Source: Kangiella sp. HZ709 (GTDB lineage: Bacteria > Pseudomonadota > Gammaproteobacteria > Enterobacterales > Kangiellaceae). From it: 64,000 bases of DNA. The stretch covers positions 1,433,031-1,497,030 of the forward strand of contig NZ_WKJC01000001.1 in NCBI RefSeq assembly GCF_009674675.1, in the 5' to 3' direction. The notes beneath the pieces were generated by a model. The model was given only the letters and a program-made list of their open reading frames with translations. It did no database searches and was not told the DNA's origin. The number at the start of each line of letters is the position of its first letter. The first letter of the stretch is position 1. Shown here one piece after another: positions 18,747 to 30,973 of the stretch. Position numbers and translations under genes: made by a program.

Positions 18747-19904
18747 TTGGTGGCTGATACTATCGAATCAAATAAACTGACCAGCAAACTCACGGATAAG
18801 CCCAACCCAGAAGCTGAATTTAAATACTGGTTAGCAATATCTCAGTTAAATATTAGTGGGAACAAATTACTCGAGTTTTTTGCCCATCATGACACTATTG
18901 AACGTCTATTTGGGTTGAGTGAAACTCAACTACAAACCTATGGATTCCGACAAGGTTTGGCGCACAAGCTTGAAAAAACCAATTGGGACAAGGTTGAGCA
19001 AGACAGCGCTTGGTTTGATCAAGAAAATAAACATCTGATCCCAATAACTTCTTCAGATTATCCAAACCTACTTAAAGAAGCAGCAGGTGCGCCTTCCCTG
19101 CTGTTTTGTTATGGCAACAAAGGCATTCTGCAGCAACACCAAATCGCTATTGTCGGTAGTCGCAACCCCTCGCCACAGGGTAAAACCAATGCGCAGCAGT
19201 TTGCCCAGACTCTAGCTCAAGCCGGAGCAGTCATTACCAGTGGGCTAGCTCTTGGTATCGATGGCTTTGCTCATCAAGCTACCGTTGATCTTGGCTTAGC
19301 AACAATAGCAGTGACTGGCACAGGACTTGATAGGGTTTATCCCGCTAGAAATAAAGCCTTAGCCGAGGCCATTATAGAAAAAGGCGCTTTAATCAGCGAC
19401 TTTGCACTAGGCACCGGTGTTCGCGCAGGCAACTTCCCCTCTAGAAACCGTATCATTACCGGCATGAGTCTTGGCACCTTGGTGATTGAAGCGGCCATTA
19501 AAAGCGGCTCCTTAATTAGTGCACGCCTCGCCTCGGAACAAGGAAGAGAGGTTTTTGCAATTCCGGGCTCCATCCATAACCCTTTGGCTAAAGGCTGTCA
19601 TAAACTGATAAAAGAAGGCGCCAAGCTGGTCGAAACCGCCGATGAGATTATTGATGAATTGCAAGCCCTTGCCCTTTGGCAGCTGGAATCACAAAATGTA
19701 AGCAGCAAAGTTGACGCTAATACTGAGTTTGAACTGGATAGCGACTATCAATCCTTGTTAGAGCAAATTGACTATAGCACCACCAGCATCGAACAAATTA
19801 TTCAGCGCTCAGGACTTGAAATAGAAGTAGTCAGCCACATGTTATTGCTGTTAGAATTAAATAATCATATCGCTAGCGTAGCTGGCGGCTATTTACGTAA
19901 ATAA
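18747..19904 (+). CDS. dprA: DNA processing protein DprA (Smf)
   Basis: Loads RecA on incoming single-stranded DNA during natural transformation; 385 aa. An N-terminal SAM-like helical region is followed by the Rossmann DprA core (IAIVGSRNPSPQGKT, VITSGLALGIDGFAH, VTGTGLDRVYPARNKAL). A C-terminal winged helix (about 320-385) ends the protein. The frame begins with TTG at 18747 followed by GTG at 18750; both are poor starts and no nearer ATG exists. It is followed by smg, as in many gammaproteobacteria. Confidence 0.95.
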   Translation: MVADTIESNKLTSKLTDKPNPEAEFKYWLAISQLNISGNKLLEFFAHHDTIERLFGLSETQLQTYGFRQGLAHKLEKTNWDKVEQDSAWFDQENKHLIPITSSDYPNLLKEAAGAPSLLFCYGNKGILQQHQIAIVGSRNPSPQGKTNAQQFAQTLAQAGAVITSGLALGIDGFAHQATVDLGLATIAVTGTGLDRVYPARNKALAEAIIEKGALISDFALGTGVRAGNFPSRNRIITGMSLGTLVIEAAIKSGSLISARLASEQGREVFAIPGSIHNPLAKGCHKLIKEGAKLVETADEIIDELQALALWQLESQNVSSKVDANTEFELDSDYQSLLEQIDYSTTSIEQIIQRSGLEIEVVSHMLLLLELNNHIASVAGGYLRK

Positions 19905-20019
19905 CTACTTATACAAACAATAGCCATTAGCCGCTTAAGCCAGTTGAATTAAGCTTAGAGTCAGCCTGCATATGATAAATCTAGCTTATTGTTATTCATT
20001 AACAACCAAAGAGAGCTGA

Positions 20020-20499
20020 ATGAAAGAAGACGTACTTGACGTACTACTTTATATCTTTGAAAACTTTCAAGACGAAGAAAGCAACCACATATTCGCTAAC
20101 GATAACCTTGTTGAAGCCTTAGAAGACGTTGGATTTTCTGATGGTGAGATTAAAGGTGCAATCGATTGGCTGGATGGTTTAGTGGAAGCCACTTCGGACA
20201 AATTTAAACCACATTCTGCAACACTTGGTGCTCTTAGAGTATTTTCGCCAAAAGAACAATTGCAGCTTTCTACGCGCACTCAAGGCGCCATTATGTTCTT
20301 TGAACAGATTGGAGTTTTGGATATACATGCACGTGAAATGGTAATAGACCGAATGTTAGCTTTAGGCCCGCAAGACGATGAAGAAGTCGAATTGGATCGT
20401 TTGCGCTGGGTGGTCATGATGGTGTTGTTTAATATGCCCGATCGCGATGCTGAATTTGCTTGGGTTGAACACTTAGATATGGGGCTAGCTGCTCACTAG
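20020..20499 (+). CDS. smg: Smg family protein (DUF494)
   Basis: A 159-aa acidic, helical protein of the Smg/DUF494 family, recognised from MKEDVLDVLLYIFENF at the start and the DDEEVELDRLRWVVMMVLFNMPD region near the end. The molecular role is not established. It commonly sits directly after dprA. GAGAG lies 8 bp before the ATG. Confidence 0.93.
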   Translation: MKEDVLDVLLYIFENFQDEESNHIFANDNLVEALEDVGFSDGEIKGAIDWLDGLVEATSDKFKPHSATLGALRVFSPKEQLQLSTRTQGAIMFFEQIGVLDIHAREMVIDRMLALGPQDDEEVELDRLRWVVMMVLFNMPDRDAEFAWVEHLDMGLAAH

Positions 20500-20688
20500 C
20501 TACCCTCTTTTACATTGGCGATTAGCCATTGCTATTTTTTCTCGTAATTAGTTGCGAACATAATGCTTTGACCTCTAAGATAAGTACAAGATTTATAACC
20601 ACCAATATCAGCCGTGCCCGATCTGAATTTTTTTATTTTAATAGTCGTTATAATACTCAAGTATGCGCCACTGAATTTATGAAAACCC

Positions 20689-22032
20689 ATGATTAAACAC
20701 TTAATATTTGCCTGCTGTGGCTTGCTGATAGCTATGACAGCATTTAGTAGCTCTGCTGAAACTAAAAAACAAATAGCCATCACTTTCGATGATGCGCCAC
20801 GCGCCTCCACTTTTCAAAAAGCTAATGAACGCACCAAGTTACTTATAAAAAACCTTAAAAAGGTTAATGCTCCAGCTGCTATGTTTTTTGCCACCGGCAA
20901 ACATTTAACTGCTGACAACGCAAAGAATTTAGAACTTTATGCAAAAGCTGGCCACTTTATTGCAAATCACAGTAATAAGCATCTGTGGTACCGCAATACT
21001 AACACTGAAGATTATCAGCGAGATTTCTTAAATGCGCATGATAAGCTAAAAAACTTTCCTAACTTTAAACCTTTCTTTCGATATCCCTATTTAGATGAAG
21101 GCAGAACCGAAGCGAAAGTCAATGCAATGAGCCGCTTCTTAGCCGATCATAATTACACCAATGGTTACGTCACTATCGATAACTACGATTGGTATTTGGA
21201 TAGTCTATTTCAAAAAGCCAAGCTAGCAGACAAAACCATTGATGAAGATGCTTTAAAAAAGTTTTATGTAAGTACTTTAGTAGATGCTTCTGAGTTTTTT
21301 AATGACATTGCTCTTGAGTATTTAGGCTATTCCCCTAAACATGTTTTACTACTGCATGATAATGACTTAGCCGCTTATTATATAGACGATTTAATACTAG
21401 CTTTACGTGAAAAAGGCTGGGATATTATTTCTCCTATTGATGCTTACTCAGATCCTATTGCCCGTAAGATTCCTAGCACTCTTTTTACTGGCCAAGGTCG
21501 AGTTGCGGCTCTTGCTCGTGATAACGGGGCACAGCCTAATCTGTTGGTTCATTATGCTGAAGATGAAGCATATCTTTTACAACAATTTGAAACTCTAGTC
21601 GCTGCCAATAAGCAGTGTCAAATTGAACAACTGGGTTTCCTGAAAGGTCAATGGGAATACCGCTCTAACAAAAATATCTTTTCTGAACATTGGACTATCA
21701 GCAAAGATGGTTTGCAGGCTCTAGGAAAAGTTATCAACCTGCAAACCGGCAAAACCTTAAGTAAAGAAACCATCAAATTAACCCGCCGAAACAATCAAGT
21801 AATTTATTCAGCGCTACCGCAACAGAACCCAAAAGTAACTCATTTTTCCTTGGCATCCTGTCATAACAATCGCTATGCCTTTATTAATAAGGAACATGAT
21901 TTTCCACAATTAATTGTTTATCAGTATCAAGCTCCTGAAAGCGGGAAAAGGGAACGCTTAAAGGTTGATGTGCATAATTTAAATGGCAAAGGCTTCACTT
22001 TAAATTATCGACGTTTGAATGATCGTCGCTAG
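20689..22032 (+). CDS. Secreted polysaccharide deacetylase (NodB) fused to a DUF6265-like domain
   Basis: A 447-aa exported protein. After a signal peptide (about 1-23) comes a NodB homology domain: ITFDDAPR supplies the Asp-Asp pair, NHSNKH the metal His-x3-His, and FFRYPYLDEG the third motif. The metal-binding residues look intact, so it is probably an active carbohydrate de-N-acetylase in the periplasm or outside. The last 155 residues form a second domain (LGFLKGQWEY, then NKEHDFPQLIVYQYQ near 415) that resembles DUF6265. It lies between smg and tsaC, where E. coli has no such gene. Confidence 0.85.
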   Translation: MIKHLIFACCGLLIAMTAFSSSAETKKQIAITFDDAPRASTFQKANERTKLLIKNLKKVNAPAAMFFATGKHLTADNAKNLELYAKAGHFIANHSNKHLWYRNTNTEDYQRDFLNAHDKLKNFPNFKPFFRYPYLDEGRTEAKVNAMSRFLADHNYTNGYVTIDNYDWYLDSLFQKAKLADKTIDEDALKKFYVSTLVDASEFFNDIALEYLGYSPKHVLLLHDNDLAAYYIDDLILALREKGWDIISPIDAYSDPIARKIPSTLFTGQGRVAALARDNGAQPNLLVHYAEDEAYLLQQFETLVAANKQCQIEQLGFLKGQWEYRSNKNIFSEHWTISKDGLQALGKVINLQTGKTLSKETIKLTRRNNQVIYSALPQQNPKVTHFSLASCHNNRYAFINKEHDFPQLIVYQYQAPESGKRERLKVDVHNLNGKGFTLNYRRLNDRR

Positions 22033-22107
22033 GATTAGTGAGTAGGTTATATCCTACGATAAAAAAAATGACTATACTTACGCTATACTTTTTCTTATGT
22101 AGTATTT

Positions 22108-24636
<2,529 letters not shown>

Positions 24637-24704
24637 ATAATTCTGCTTGTGGATTGTATGCAACTGTAAAATCTGCATACCATTTGTGACGAAAGTCTCG
24701 AAGC

Positions 24705-24730
24705 TTGATACAATGTATCAAATTGTATCA
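24705..24730. promoter_or_regulatory. Palindromic operator-like site with three half-sites
   Basis: TTGATACAATGTATCAA (24705-24721) is a perfect palindrome around a central A. A third half-site TTGTATCA (24723-24730) follows, which also pairs with TGATACAA at 24706-24713. It lies 16-41 bp before the preferred start codon of the small secreted protein gene, where a repressor or activator site is expected. I cannot assign a regulator. Confidence 0.6.
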
Positions 24731-24745
24731 TTCATTTACACCTTT

Positions 24746-25045
24746 ATGCGCCCTATTTTATTGATTATTTTACTAACAATGGCTTTTGCTAGCGCAGCCA
24801 TTGCTAAAGAAAAGTCTTCATCTAATCAATATCCATTAATCTTAAGCGTTGATGATAGCGGCACTGTGATAGACGTAACCATGAAACCATCGACTCCTCG
24901 CACTATCTTACAAAAGGCAGAGGAAGCTTTTATTGGCAAAAAATTAGCCGTAAAACGCCAAGCGGGAAAAGCAATACGTTATCAACAGAAAATTGTGATT
25001 AGCACCAAACACTTGATTGCACGACAGCAATTAGCACAGAAATAA
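24746..25045 (+). CDS. Small secreted protein of unknown function, 99 aa
   Basis: From the ATG at 24746 the product begins with a signal peptide (MRPILLIILLTMAFASAAIA) and a mature part of about 79 residues, basic towards its end. The open frame extends upstream to 24647 but that part would run through the palindrome at 24705-24721 and lacks protein character. The mature part (SVDDSGTVIDVTMKPSTPRT, then KKLAVKRQAGKAIRYQQKI) is not a family I recognise. It precedes a DUF4197 lipoprotein gene by 72 bp. Confidence 0.6.
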   Translation: MRPILLIILLTMAFASAAIAKEKSSSNQYPLILSVDDSGTVIDVTMKPSTPRTILQKAEEAFIGKKLAVKRQAGKAIRYQQKIVISTKHLIARQQLAQK

Positions 25046-25117
25046 TCAAATCGTTAAGACTAGTTCTTAGTTTCCAATCGGGTTAAGCTTAAGAAAATCA
25101 TTATCACTGAGTTTCTT

Positions 25118-25831
25118 ATGTCTAACGCTTTGAAAATTTTTATCCTTGCCAGCTCTTTTTTATTCACCAGCTGTAAAACTACCGACGTAGTCAGAGTACT
25201 GGATACCTTAAACCAATCTCAAGGGCTCTCTCAACAAACTGTTGCTGCAGGTTTAAAACAAGCACTGCAAGTTGGTACCGAAAAAACGGTGTTCAATACC
25301 AATCGTAATGGCGGTTTCAGTAGCAATCCTCTTATCAAAATCTTGGTACCTGAAAAGCTAGAAAATGTTGCTTCGACTGTACGCAAAGTGGGATTGGGCT
25401 CATATGTAGACAAGTTCGAATTACAAATGAATCGTGCCGCAGAAAGTGCTGCTGGAGAGGCCAAAACCGTTTTTTTCAACGCTATCAGTGGAATGAGTTT
25501 ACAGGACGCCTGGGGGATTTTAAGAGGCGGAGATAATGCTGCTACCAATTATTTTAAAGCCAACACCACCGAGGCTTTAACCCGTCGATTTAAACCAATC
25601 ATAACTAGCAACATGCAAAAAGTAGGCTTTTATCAAGACTATAATAAGCTAATAAATACCTATAATGCGATCCCTTTTACCAAGAAGCAGGATTTAAGTA
25701 TTGAAACCTATGTGACCGATAAAGCTCTTGCGGGTTTATTTTCGATGGTAGCTAAGGAAGAAGCCAAGATACGTCAAGACCCTCTAGCAAGAACTACAGA
25801 ATTACTGCAAAAAGTCTTTGCTGATCAATAG
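25118..25831 (+). CDS. DUF4197 family lipoprotein
   Basis: A 237-aa predicted lipoprotein with lipobox FTSC (Cys19). It matches the DUF4197 family by the pattern GLKQALQVGTEKTVF, LEKVA-like LENVASTVRKVG, and FFNAISGMSLQDAWGILRGGDNAATNYF (in part). The remainder is helical, ending DPLARTTELLQKVF. The function of DUF4197 proteins is unknown. The location is the periplasmic side of the outer membrane by inference from the lipobox. Confidence 0.85.
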   Translation: MSNALKIFILASSFLFTSCKTTDVVRVLDTLNQSQGLSQQTVAAGLKQALQVGTEKTVFNTNRNGGFSSNPLIKILVPEKLENVASTVRKVGLGSYVDKFELQMNRAAESAAGEAKTVFFNAISGMSLQDAWGILRGGDNAATNYFKANTTEALTRRFKPIITSNMQKVGFYQDYNKLINTYNAIPFTKKQDLSIETYVTDKALAGLFSMVAKEEAKIRQDPLARTTELLQKVFADQ

Positions 25832-25868
25832 GTTATATGCGCTATTTCCCTTGTTGATATTAACCACC

Positions 25869-25885
25869 GTCTGGACAGACCACTG
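25869..25885. promoter_or_regulatory. Weak FadR-like site upstream of the hydrolase/thioesterase pair
   Basis: CTGGACAGACCA at the centre resembles the core of the E. coli FadR operator (CTGGTCGGACCA). I count 11 of 17 positions matching the longer consensus. It lies about 60 bp before the hydrolase start. The match could be chance. Confidence 0.2.
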
Positions 25886-25943
25886 GCATTCTACAGCCAA
25901 TTAAGGTACAAATACTTGACTAGTTAAACTTGGAGCTCGTATT

Positions 25944-26825
25944 TTGCCACCTTATCCACATCAAAAAATTAGTTTCAATGCAAGCGATGGTTATCAACTT
26001 CAAGGGGCTCTCTATACAGCTGCTGACTCTAAACGGTTCATCATCGTTGGTTCAGCTTTTGGTGTACCCTACCAATACTATAAACATATAGCGGATTTCT
26101 TCCGTGATAATGGCATTAATGTTTTGCTATTTGATTATCGCGGCATTAGCCACTCCAAAAAAGGCAGCATGCCCACTTTGGAGATTTTAATGCAACATTG
26201 GGGACAGCTGGATGTGGAGGCCGCAATTGTTTGGGTTAGCAACCAGTTTGCTCCTGAAAAACTCTATTATCTTGGCCATAGTGCGGGAGGCCAAATCCTT
26301 GGACTAGCACCTTCTAGCCCGAGGGTGAACAAAGTAATTATCGCCGCTAGCGGTATTGCTTCTTGGCGTGAATGGCCTGGAATGCAAAAGCTATTACTGG
26401 CAGCTGTTTGGTACCTCATCTTTCCGGTCGCTAAACTTTTCCAAAGCGGCGATTATTTTCATTCTAAATTTTTAGGGCCAATACCAGTACCAAAAAATGC
26501 GGTGAATCAGTGGCTCAGTTGGGCTCGTTCTGAGGAATATCTTTTCACTGCAAAACACCAATTAGATCTCAGTGCTTATCCGAAAATTCAAGCAGAAATA
26601 TTAGGGCTTTCAATCTCAGATGATTGGTACGCACCTTATCAAGCTCGAGATGGCTTGCTAAAACAATATGTTGCTTGTGATAAGCAAACTAGGGTGATCA
26701 AACCAAAAGACTTGGGTTTAAAAGCCATTGGTCACTTCGGACTTTTTAAGAAAAAACAAGAAATCCAAGATGGAATATGGCAACCTATGCTTAACTTTTT
26801 AAATGGAACCAATGATGAGCGATAA
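25944..26825 (+). CDS. Alpha/beta hydrolase
   Basis: A 293-aa alpha/beta-hydrolase-fold protein. The oxyanion/HG-like region is GSAFGVPYQYY (37-47), and the nucleophile elbow GHSAGG lies at 111-116 with Ser113. Strand-loop LLFDYRGISHS precedes it. A candidate acid is Asp in LSISDDWYAP and a candidate His is in IGHFGLF near 270. It starts with TTG at 25944, supported by GGAG 8 bp upstream. No signal peptide is visible. Its 3' end overlaps the thioesterase gene by 11 bp, which suggests linked acyl-ester metabolism. The substrate is unknown. Confidence 0.85.
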   Translation: MPPYPHQKISFNASDGYQLQGALYTAADSKRFIIVGSAFGVPYQYYKHIADFFRDNGINVLLFDYRGISHSKKGSMPTLEILMQHWGQLDVEAAIVWVSNQFAPEKLYYLGHSAGGQILGLAPSSPRVNKVIIAASGIASWREWPGMQKLLLAAVWYLIFPVAKLFQSGDYFHSKFLGPIPVPKNAVNQWLSWARSEEYLFTAKHQLDLSAYPKIQAEILGLSISDDWYAPYQARDGLLKQYVACDKQTRVIKPKDLGLKAIGHFGLFKKKQEIQDGIWQPMLNFLNGTNDER

Positions 26826-27336
26826 AGCCAATATAAAAATCTCAAAAAAAGCAGAAGCGATTGAAACTTGGAACTTTGTATTCCCTAATCAAAGCAATCC
26901 ATATGGCAATATGTTTGGCGGCGAATTGCTAGCCATTATGGATACTACTGCAGCGCTCGCAGCTATTCGATTTTCAGGTAAAACTGTCTCTACGGCCTCT
27001 TCCGAACGGGTTATTTTTAAGCGCCCAATATTTGTCGGTGACCGCATCAAGACCGTCGCAAAAGTAGTACTAGTGGGGCGCACTTCAATGATGGTGAGAA
27101 CAGACGTATTCGTGGATAAAGGCGAGTCCGGCGATGATGGCTCGAAAGATATTTTAAGCACTACCGCGCATTTTACTTTAGTGGCATTTGACGAAAATCG
27201 AGTACCTACTGAAGTGCCCGATTTAATTCTAGAAACTGAGACTGAGAAAAAACACAGCGAACTAGCTCAGCAAATAAAAGACCACGTGAAAAGACGCGAA
27301 GAGCGAATTAAACACGTGGTCGAGAAATGGAGTTAG
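26815..27336 (+). CDS. Acyl-CoA thioesterase (hotdog fold)
   Basis: A 173-aa cytoplasmic hotdog thioesterase of the YciA/BACH type that hydrolyses acyl-CoA. Family marks are NPYGNMFGGELLAIMDTTAAL with Asp as the catalytic candidate, SSERVIFKRPIFVGDRI and LSTTAHFTLVAFDE. I prefer the ATG at 26815 with GGAA 6 bp upstream; in-frame ATGs at 26803 and 26812 are alternatives. It overlaps the preceding hydrolase gene. The C-terminal 30 residues are highly charged and helical. Confidence 0.88.
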   Translation: MSDKANIKISKKAEAIETWNFVFPNQSNPYGNMFGGELLAIMDTTAALAAIRFSGKTVSTASSERVIFKRPIFVGDRIKTVAKVVLVGRTSMMVRTDVFVDKGESGDDGSKDILSTTAHFTLVAFDENRVPTEVPDLILETETEKKHSELAQQIKDHVKRREERIKHVVEKWS

Positions 27337-27349
27337 CTGCGGCTAAAAG

Positions 27350-28600
27350 TTACTTACTCGGTCTAGGTTTACCACCACGCCTTTGGCTCGGATGGCGGCG
27401 CTTTTGCTGCAGCGGCACTGAGGGCTTTAAGTCCGCCATATACTCTGCTTTAATATCCAGCTTTGGTAATTCATGACCAATGTACTTTTCGATCGCCGTT
27501 AAATTCATGGCAAAATCTTCACCGGCAAAGCTTACCGCATCCCCTTCAGCTCCAGCACGTGCAGTTCGACCAATTCGATGAACATAATCTTCTGGATCGT
27601 CTGGTAAGTGGAAATTAAATACATGGGATACGCCGTCAATATGCAGACCTCTTGCCGCGACATCGGTACAAACCAAAACATTAACTTTGTTACTTTCTAA
27701 TTCGCCCAATAAACGTAAACGTTTTTTCTGATGTACATCACCGGTTAACATTTCTGCTGCTATGTCGTTGCCTTTTAGACAGGCCCAAACATGCTCGGCT
27801 GCCCGCTTGGTATTAGTGAAAACAATTGACCGTTCTGGCTGCAATCGCTTCATCAAACCCACTAGCAAAGGCATCGCTTCTTCACGGCCAGGATAAAACA
27901 AGGCTTCGCGAATTTTCTTAGCAGTAACTTGAGTTGCTTGGACCTGAACGTGCTGTGGATTATGCATATGCTCATAAGCTAACTCTTGCACTCGATGGGA
28001 AAGCGTTGCCGAAAATAATAAGTTCAAGCGATCATTAGCTGGTGGCATACGACGGAATAAATAACGAATATCTTTTATAAAACCTAAGTCAAACATCCGA
28101 TCCGCTTCATCTAATACCACTGAATCTATGGCTTCTAAGCCAAATGCATGTTGTTTATAATAATCGATCATTCGTCCTGTGGTTCCAATCAAGATGTCCA
28201 CGTTTTCTAATGAACGGCGTTGTTTTTCATAATCCTCGCCCCCATATACCACTCGAATCTTGAGATCAGTGAATTTACCTAGCTCTTTTGCATCTTTGGC
28301 AATCTGCACTGCTAGCTCACGAGTTGGCGCCATAATCAGCGAGCGAGGTTCATTTGGACGACGGCCTTCGATTTCTGGCAAAGTGAGCATATCGTTCATA
28401 ATGCCTAGTAAGAAAGCGATGGTTTTACCAGTACCGGTTTGCCCTTGGCCTGCTACATTTTGGCCTTTTAATAAAAGTGGCAAAGTTTTCGCCTGAATCG
28501 GCGTACAGCGTTCAAAGCCTAGCTCTTGAACCGCTTTTAGCAGTTTCGGATGCAATCCTAACTCTGCGAATGTAACATTTGATAGGTGGGAAGTGTCCAT
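27350..28600 (-). CDS. rhlB: ATP-dependent RNA helicase RhlB
   Basis: DEAD-box helicase, degradosome-associated in E. coli; 416 aa from the chosen ATG ([19 protein letters not shown]), which matches the E. coli start. Motifs in order: Q motif GFERCTPIQ, Walker [26 protein letters not shown], and [10 protein letters not shown]. The basic tail [16 protein letters not shown] may contact RNA. Divergence from trxA with rho nearby is the E. coli rhlB/trxA/rho arrangement, which supports RhlB over other DEAD-box helicases. Confidence 0.93.
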   Translation of the reverse strand: MDTSHLSNVTFAELGLHPKLLKAVQELGFERCTPIQAKTLPLLLKGQNVAGQGQTGTGKTIAFLLGIMNDMLTLPEIEGRRPNEPRSLIMAPTRELAVQIAKDAKELGKFTDLKIRVVYGGEDYEKQRRSLENVDILIGTTGRMIDYYKQHAFGLEAIDSVVLDEADRMFDLGFIKDIRYLFRRMPPANDRLNLLFSATLSHRVQELAYEHMHNPQHVQVQATQVTAKKIREALFYPGREEAMPLLVGLMKRLQPERSIVFTNTKRAAEHVWACLKGNDIAAEMLTGDVHQKKRLRLLGELESNKVNVLVCTDVAARGLHIDGVSHVFNFHLPDDPEDYVHRIGRTARAGAEGDAVSFAGEDFAMNLTAIEKYIGHELPKLDIKAEYMADLKPSVPLQQKRRHPSQRRGGKPRPSK

Positions 28601-28710
28601 ATAGTAAATTTTTACCATGAGCGCTTGCAAATTAGCGCTTGTTTGTTTCAAATAGTGCCATTGTGAGCATCTAATGGCTTGAGCGCAAGCGATAGCAGGA
28701 GAATATTTTA

Positions 28711-29037
28711 ATGAGTGACAAGATTGTATATTTGAGTGACGCGACTTTCGACGCAGAAGTATTAAACGCTGAAGGTCCTGTACTAGTCGATTATTGGGCA
28801 GAATGGTGTGGCCCTTGTAAAATGATCGCGCCTATTTTGGACGAAATCGCTACTGAATACGAAGGCAAAGTTAAAGTTGCTAAACTTAATATCGATGAAA
28901 ACAACGAAACACCACCTAAGTTTGGTATTCGCGGTATCCCAACGCTAATGTTATTCAAAGGCGGCCAAGTTGAAGCGACTAAAGTTGGCGCTTTATCTAA
29001 ATCTCAATTAATGGCGTTTATTGATTCAAATCTTTAA
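28711..29037 (+). CDS. trxA: Thioredoxin 1
   Basis: General protein-disulfide reductase of the cytoplasm, 108 aa, the normal length. The redox motif WCGPC lies at residues 32-36, and cis-proline is in [17 protein letters not shown] sits 9 bp before the ATG. A hairpin terminator follows at 29054. The gene is divergent from rhlB. Confidence 0.97.
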   Translation: MSDKIVYLSDATFDAEVLNAEGPVLVDYWAEWCGPCKMIAPILDEIATEYEGKVKVAKLNIDENNETPPKFGIRGIPTLMLFKGGQVEATKVGALSKSQLMAFIDSNL

Positions 29038-29053
29038 TCGTACATAAATTATT

Positions 29054-29082
29054 AAAAAAGGGGCTTTTGGCCTCTTTTTTTA
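29054..29082 (+). terminator. Rho-independent terminator after trxA
   Basis: AGGGGC pairs with GCCTCT through one G-U pair around a short T-rich loop, preceded by an A-run and followed by seven Ts. Confidence 0.75.
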
Positions 29083-29110
29083 TTTTGAGATACATTAAGC
29101 AATTACCTGC

Positions 29111-29326
29111 ATGGTAGAACTTTTAAGCGCCCTATTTTCACTAATAGTAGAAGCAATACTCTCTTCTTTTAAGTATATCGGTAACTTTACGATCCGCTTC
29201 TTACTACCCAAAAGGCAAAGGCACAAGTGGGAACATGATAGCGAAGGTGCTTTTATTTTAGGCGCCATCATATTCCTAGTAGCTGTGATCGTCAGTTGGT
29301 GGTTTCTGATAGGGTTAAAACACTAG
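29111..29326 (+). CDS. Small membrane protein of unknown function, 71 aa
   Basis: A 71-aa protein with a hydrophobic N-terminal segment (about 3-30), a basic cytoplasmic loop (LPKRQRHKWEHDSEG) and a second clear transmembrane helix (about 48-67, ending SWWFLIGLKH). It starts 28 bp after the trxA terminator without a good ribosome site, so support is moderate. It sits where E. coli has the rho leader peptide region, but the sequence does not resemble RhoL. Confidence 0.55.
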   Translation: MVELLSALFSLIVEAILSSFKYIGNFTIRFLLPKRQRHKWEHDSEGAFILGAIIFLVAVIVSWWFLIGLKH

Positions 29327-29517
29327 ACAAACTCTAACCTCAATGCTAAATTGGCACTGCTGAAACAAGCAACACCTAAGCCGTTAGTTAACAATCGAGT
29401 AAGAAGTTAATAATAACTGGAACGGCAATTCCAAATTTCAAATTTAAATTAACATTTAAACAAACAGGACTGATCTTTCGATCGCAATCATTTCTCAACT
29501 TTTCTAAGTACATCTCT

Positions 29518-30774
29518 ATGAATCTATCTGAATTAAAGAAAAAAAATGCCCAAGAACTCGCCGAATTAACTAAAGCTGCCGGTCTTGAGCATATGGCGCG
29601 AATGCGCAAGCAAGACATTATCTTTGGCTTACTAAAAAACCACGCTAAATCCGGTGAAGACATTTTTGGCGGCGGCGTTTTAGAAATCTTACCCGACGGT
29701 TTTGGTTTCTTACGCTCAGCCGAAGGCTCTTACTTAGCTGGCCCTGATGATATCTACGTTTCGCCAAGCCAAATCCGTCGCTTTAATTTGCGTACTGGTG
29801 ATACTATTTCTGGCAAAATTCGCCCACCAAAAGATGGCGAGCGTTACTTTGCCTTATTGAAAGTTGCAGAAATCAACTACGACAGTCCTGAAAATTCGCG
29901 TCGCAAAATCTTATTTGAAAACCTGACTCCGTTGCATCCCGACGAGCGCATGCGTATGGAGCGTGGTAATGGCTCCACTGAAGATATTACTGCCCGCGTT
30001 ATCGACTTGGCCTCACCAATTGGTAAAGGTCAACGCGCCTTAATCGTATCGCCGCCAAAAGCCGGTAAAACGATGATGCTACAGAATATTGCCCAATCGA
30101 TCACTACTCAACATCCCGACTGCATGGTTATCGTACTGTTAATCGATGAGCGTCCTGAGGAAGTGACGGAAATGCAACGCATGGTCCAAGGCGAAGTAGT
30201 GGCTTCGACCTTTGATGAGCCAGCAGCGCGTCACGTACAAGTTGCAGAAATGGTTATCGAAAAAGCCAAACGCTTAGTTGAGCATAAAAAAGACGTTGTG
30301 ATCTTATTAGATTCGATTACTCGTTTAGCCCGTGCCTATAACACTGTCGTTCCTTCATCCGGAAAAGTGTTAACTGGTGGTGTAGATGCTAATGCATTAC
30401 AACGCCCTAAGCGTTTCTTCGGTGCGGCCCGTAATATCGAAGAAGGTGGCAGCTTAACGATTATCGCTACTGCATTAGTTGATACTGGTTCGAAAATGGA
30501 CGAGGTTATTTACGAAGAGTTTAAAGGTACAGGTAATATGGAATTACATCTTTCTCGTAAAATCGCTGAGAAACGCGTCTTCCCTGCTATCGACTTTAAC
30601 CGTTCCGGTTCTCGTAAAGAAGATTTACTTACTACGCCAGACGAACTGCAAAAAATGTGGATACTGCGCAAGATTCTTCACCCAATGGATGAGCTGGATG
30701 CGATTGAATTCTTAATTGATAAAATGGCTTTGACCAAGTCGAACAATGAGTTCTTCGATGCGATGAAGAGGTAG
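29518..30774 (+). CDS. rho: Transcription termination factor Rho
   Basis: Hexameric RNA-dependent ATPase that ends transcription; 418 aa, about E. coli length. An N-terminal helical/cold-shock RNA-binding domain (about 1-125, with [22 protein letters not shown], shown in part) precedes the ATPase. Walker A is [21 protein letters not shown], the Q-loop/R-loop regions and [18 protein letters not shown] follow. A 191-bp leader separates it from the small membrane protein gene. Rho genes are often autoregulated in such leaders, but I see no specific element here. Confidence 0.98.
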   Translation: MNLSELKKKNAQELAELTKAAGLEHMARMRKQDIIFGLLKNHAKSGEDIFGGGVLEILPDGFGFLRSAEGSYLAGPDDIYVSPSQIRRFNLRTGDTISGKIRPPKDGERYFALLKVAEINYDSPENSRRKILFENLTPLHPDERMRMERGNGSTEDITARVIDLASPIGKGQRALIVSPPKAGKTMMLQNIAQSITTQHPDCMVIVLLIDERPEEVTEMQRMVQGEVVASTFDEPAARHVQVAEMVIEKAKRLVEHKKDVVILLDSITRLARAYNTVVPSSGKVLTGGVDANALQRPKRFFGAARNIEEGGSLTIIATALVDTGSKMDEVIYEEFKGTGNMELHLSRKIAEKRVFPAIDFNRSGSRKEDLLTTPDELQKMWILRKILHPMDELDAIEFLIDKMALTKSNNEFFDAMKR

Positions 30775-30781
30775 GTTTCAT

Positions 30782-30804
30782 GGGCGCTTTTAGCGCCCTT
30801 TTTA
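30782..30804 (+). terminator. Rho-independent terminator after rho
   Basis: GGGCGCT and AGCGCCC pair around TTT (30782-30798), followed by a T-run, 7 bp after the rho stop codon. Confidence 0.85.
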
Positions 30805-30973
30805 GTAGTAACGTTTTAATCCCTACTATGCAAAGCCGAAACATACAATTTAGAAAAACTGTTTTCTTCATCTCAAAAAGTTAGCCATGTTTGATGAGTT
30901 GAAAAATTCAAAAACCTAAAATCGCACATCACTATCTGCTAGAATAACCCCAACATAAAAAATCAAAACCCCT

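Noticed and set aside
24647-24745. Upstream extension of the small secreted protein gene to 24647
   Set aside because: It would translate through a palindromic operator-like site and bury the signal peptide; the ATG at 24746 gives a normal signal sequence.
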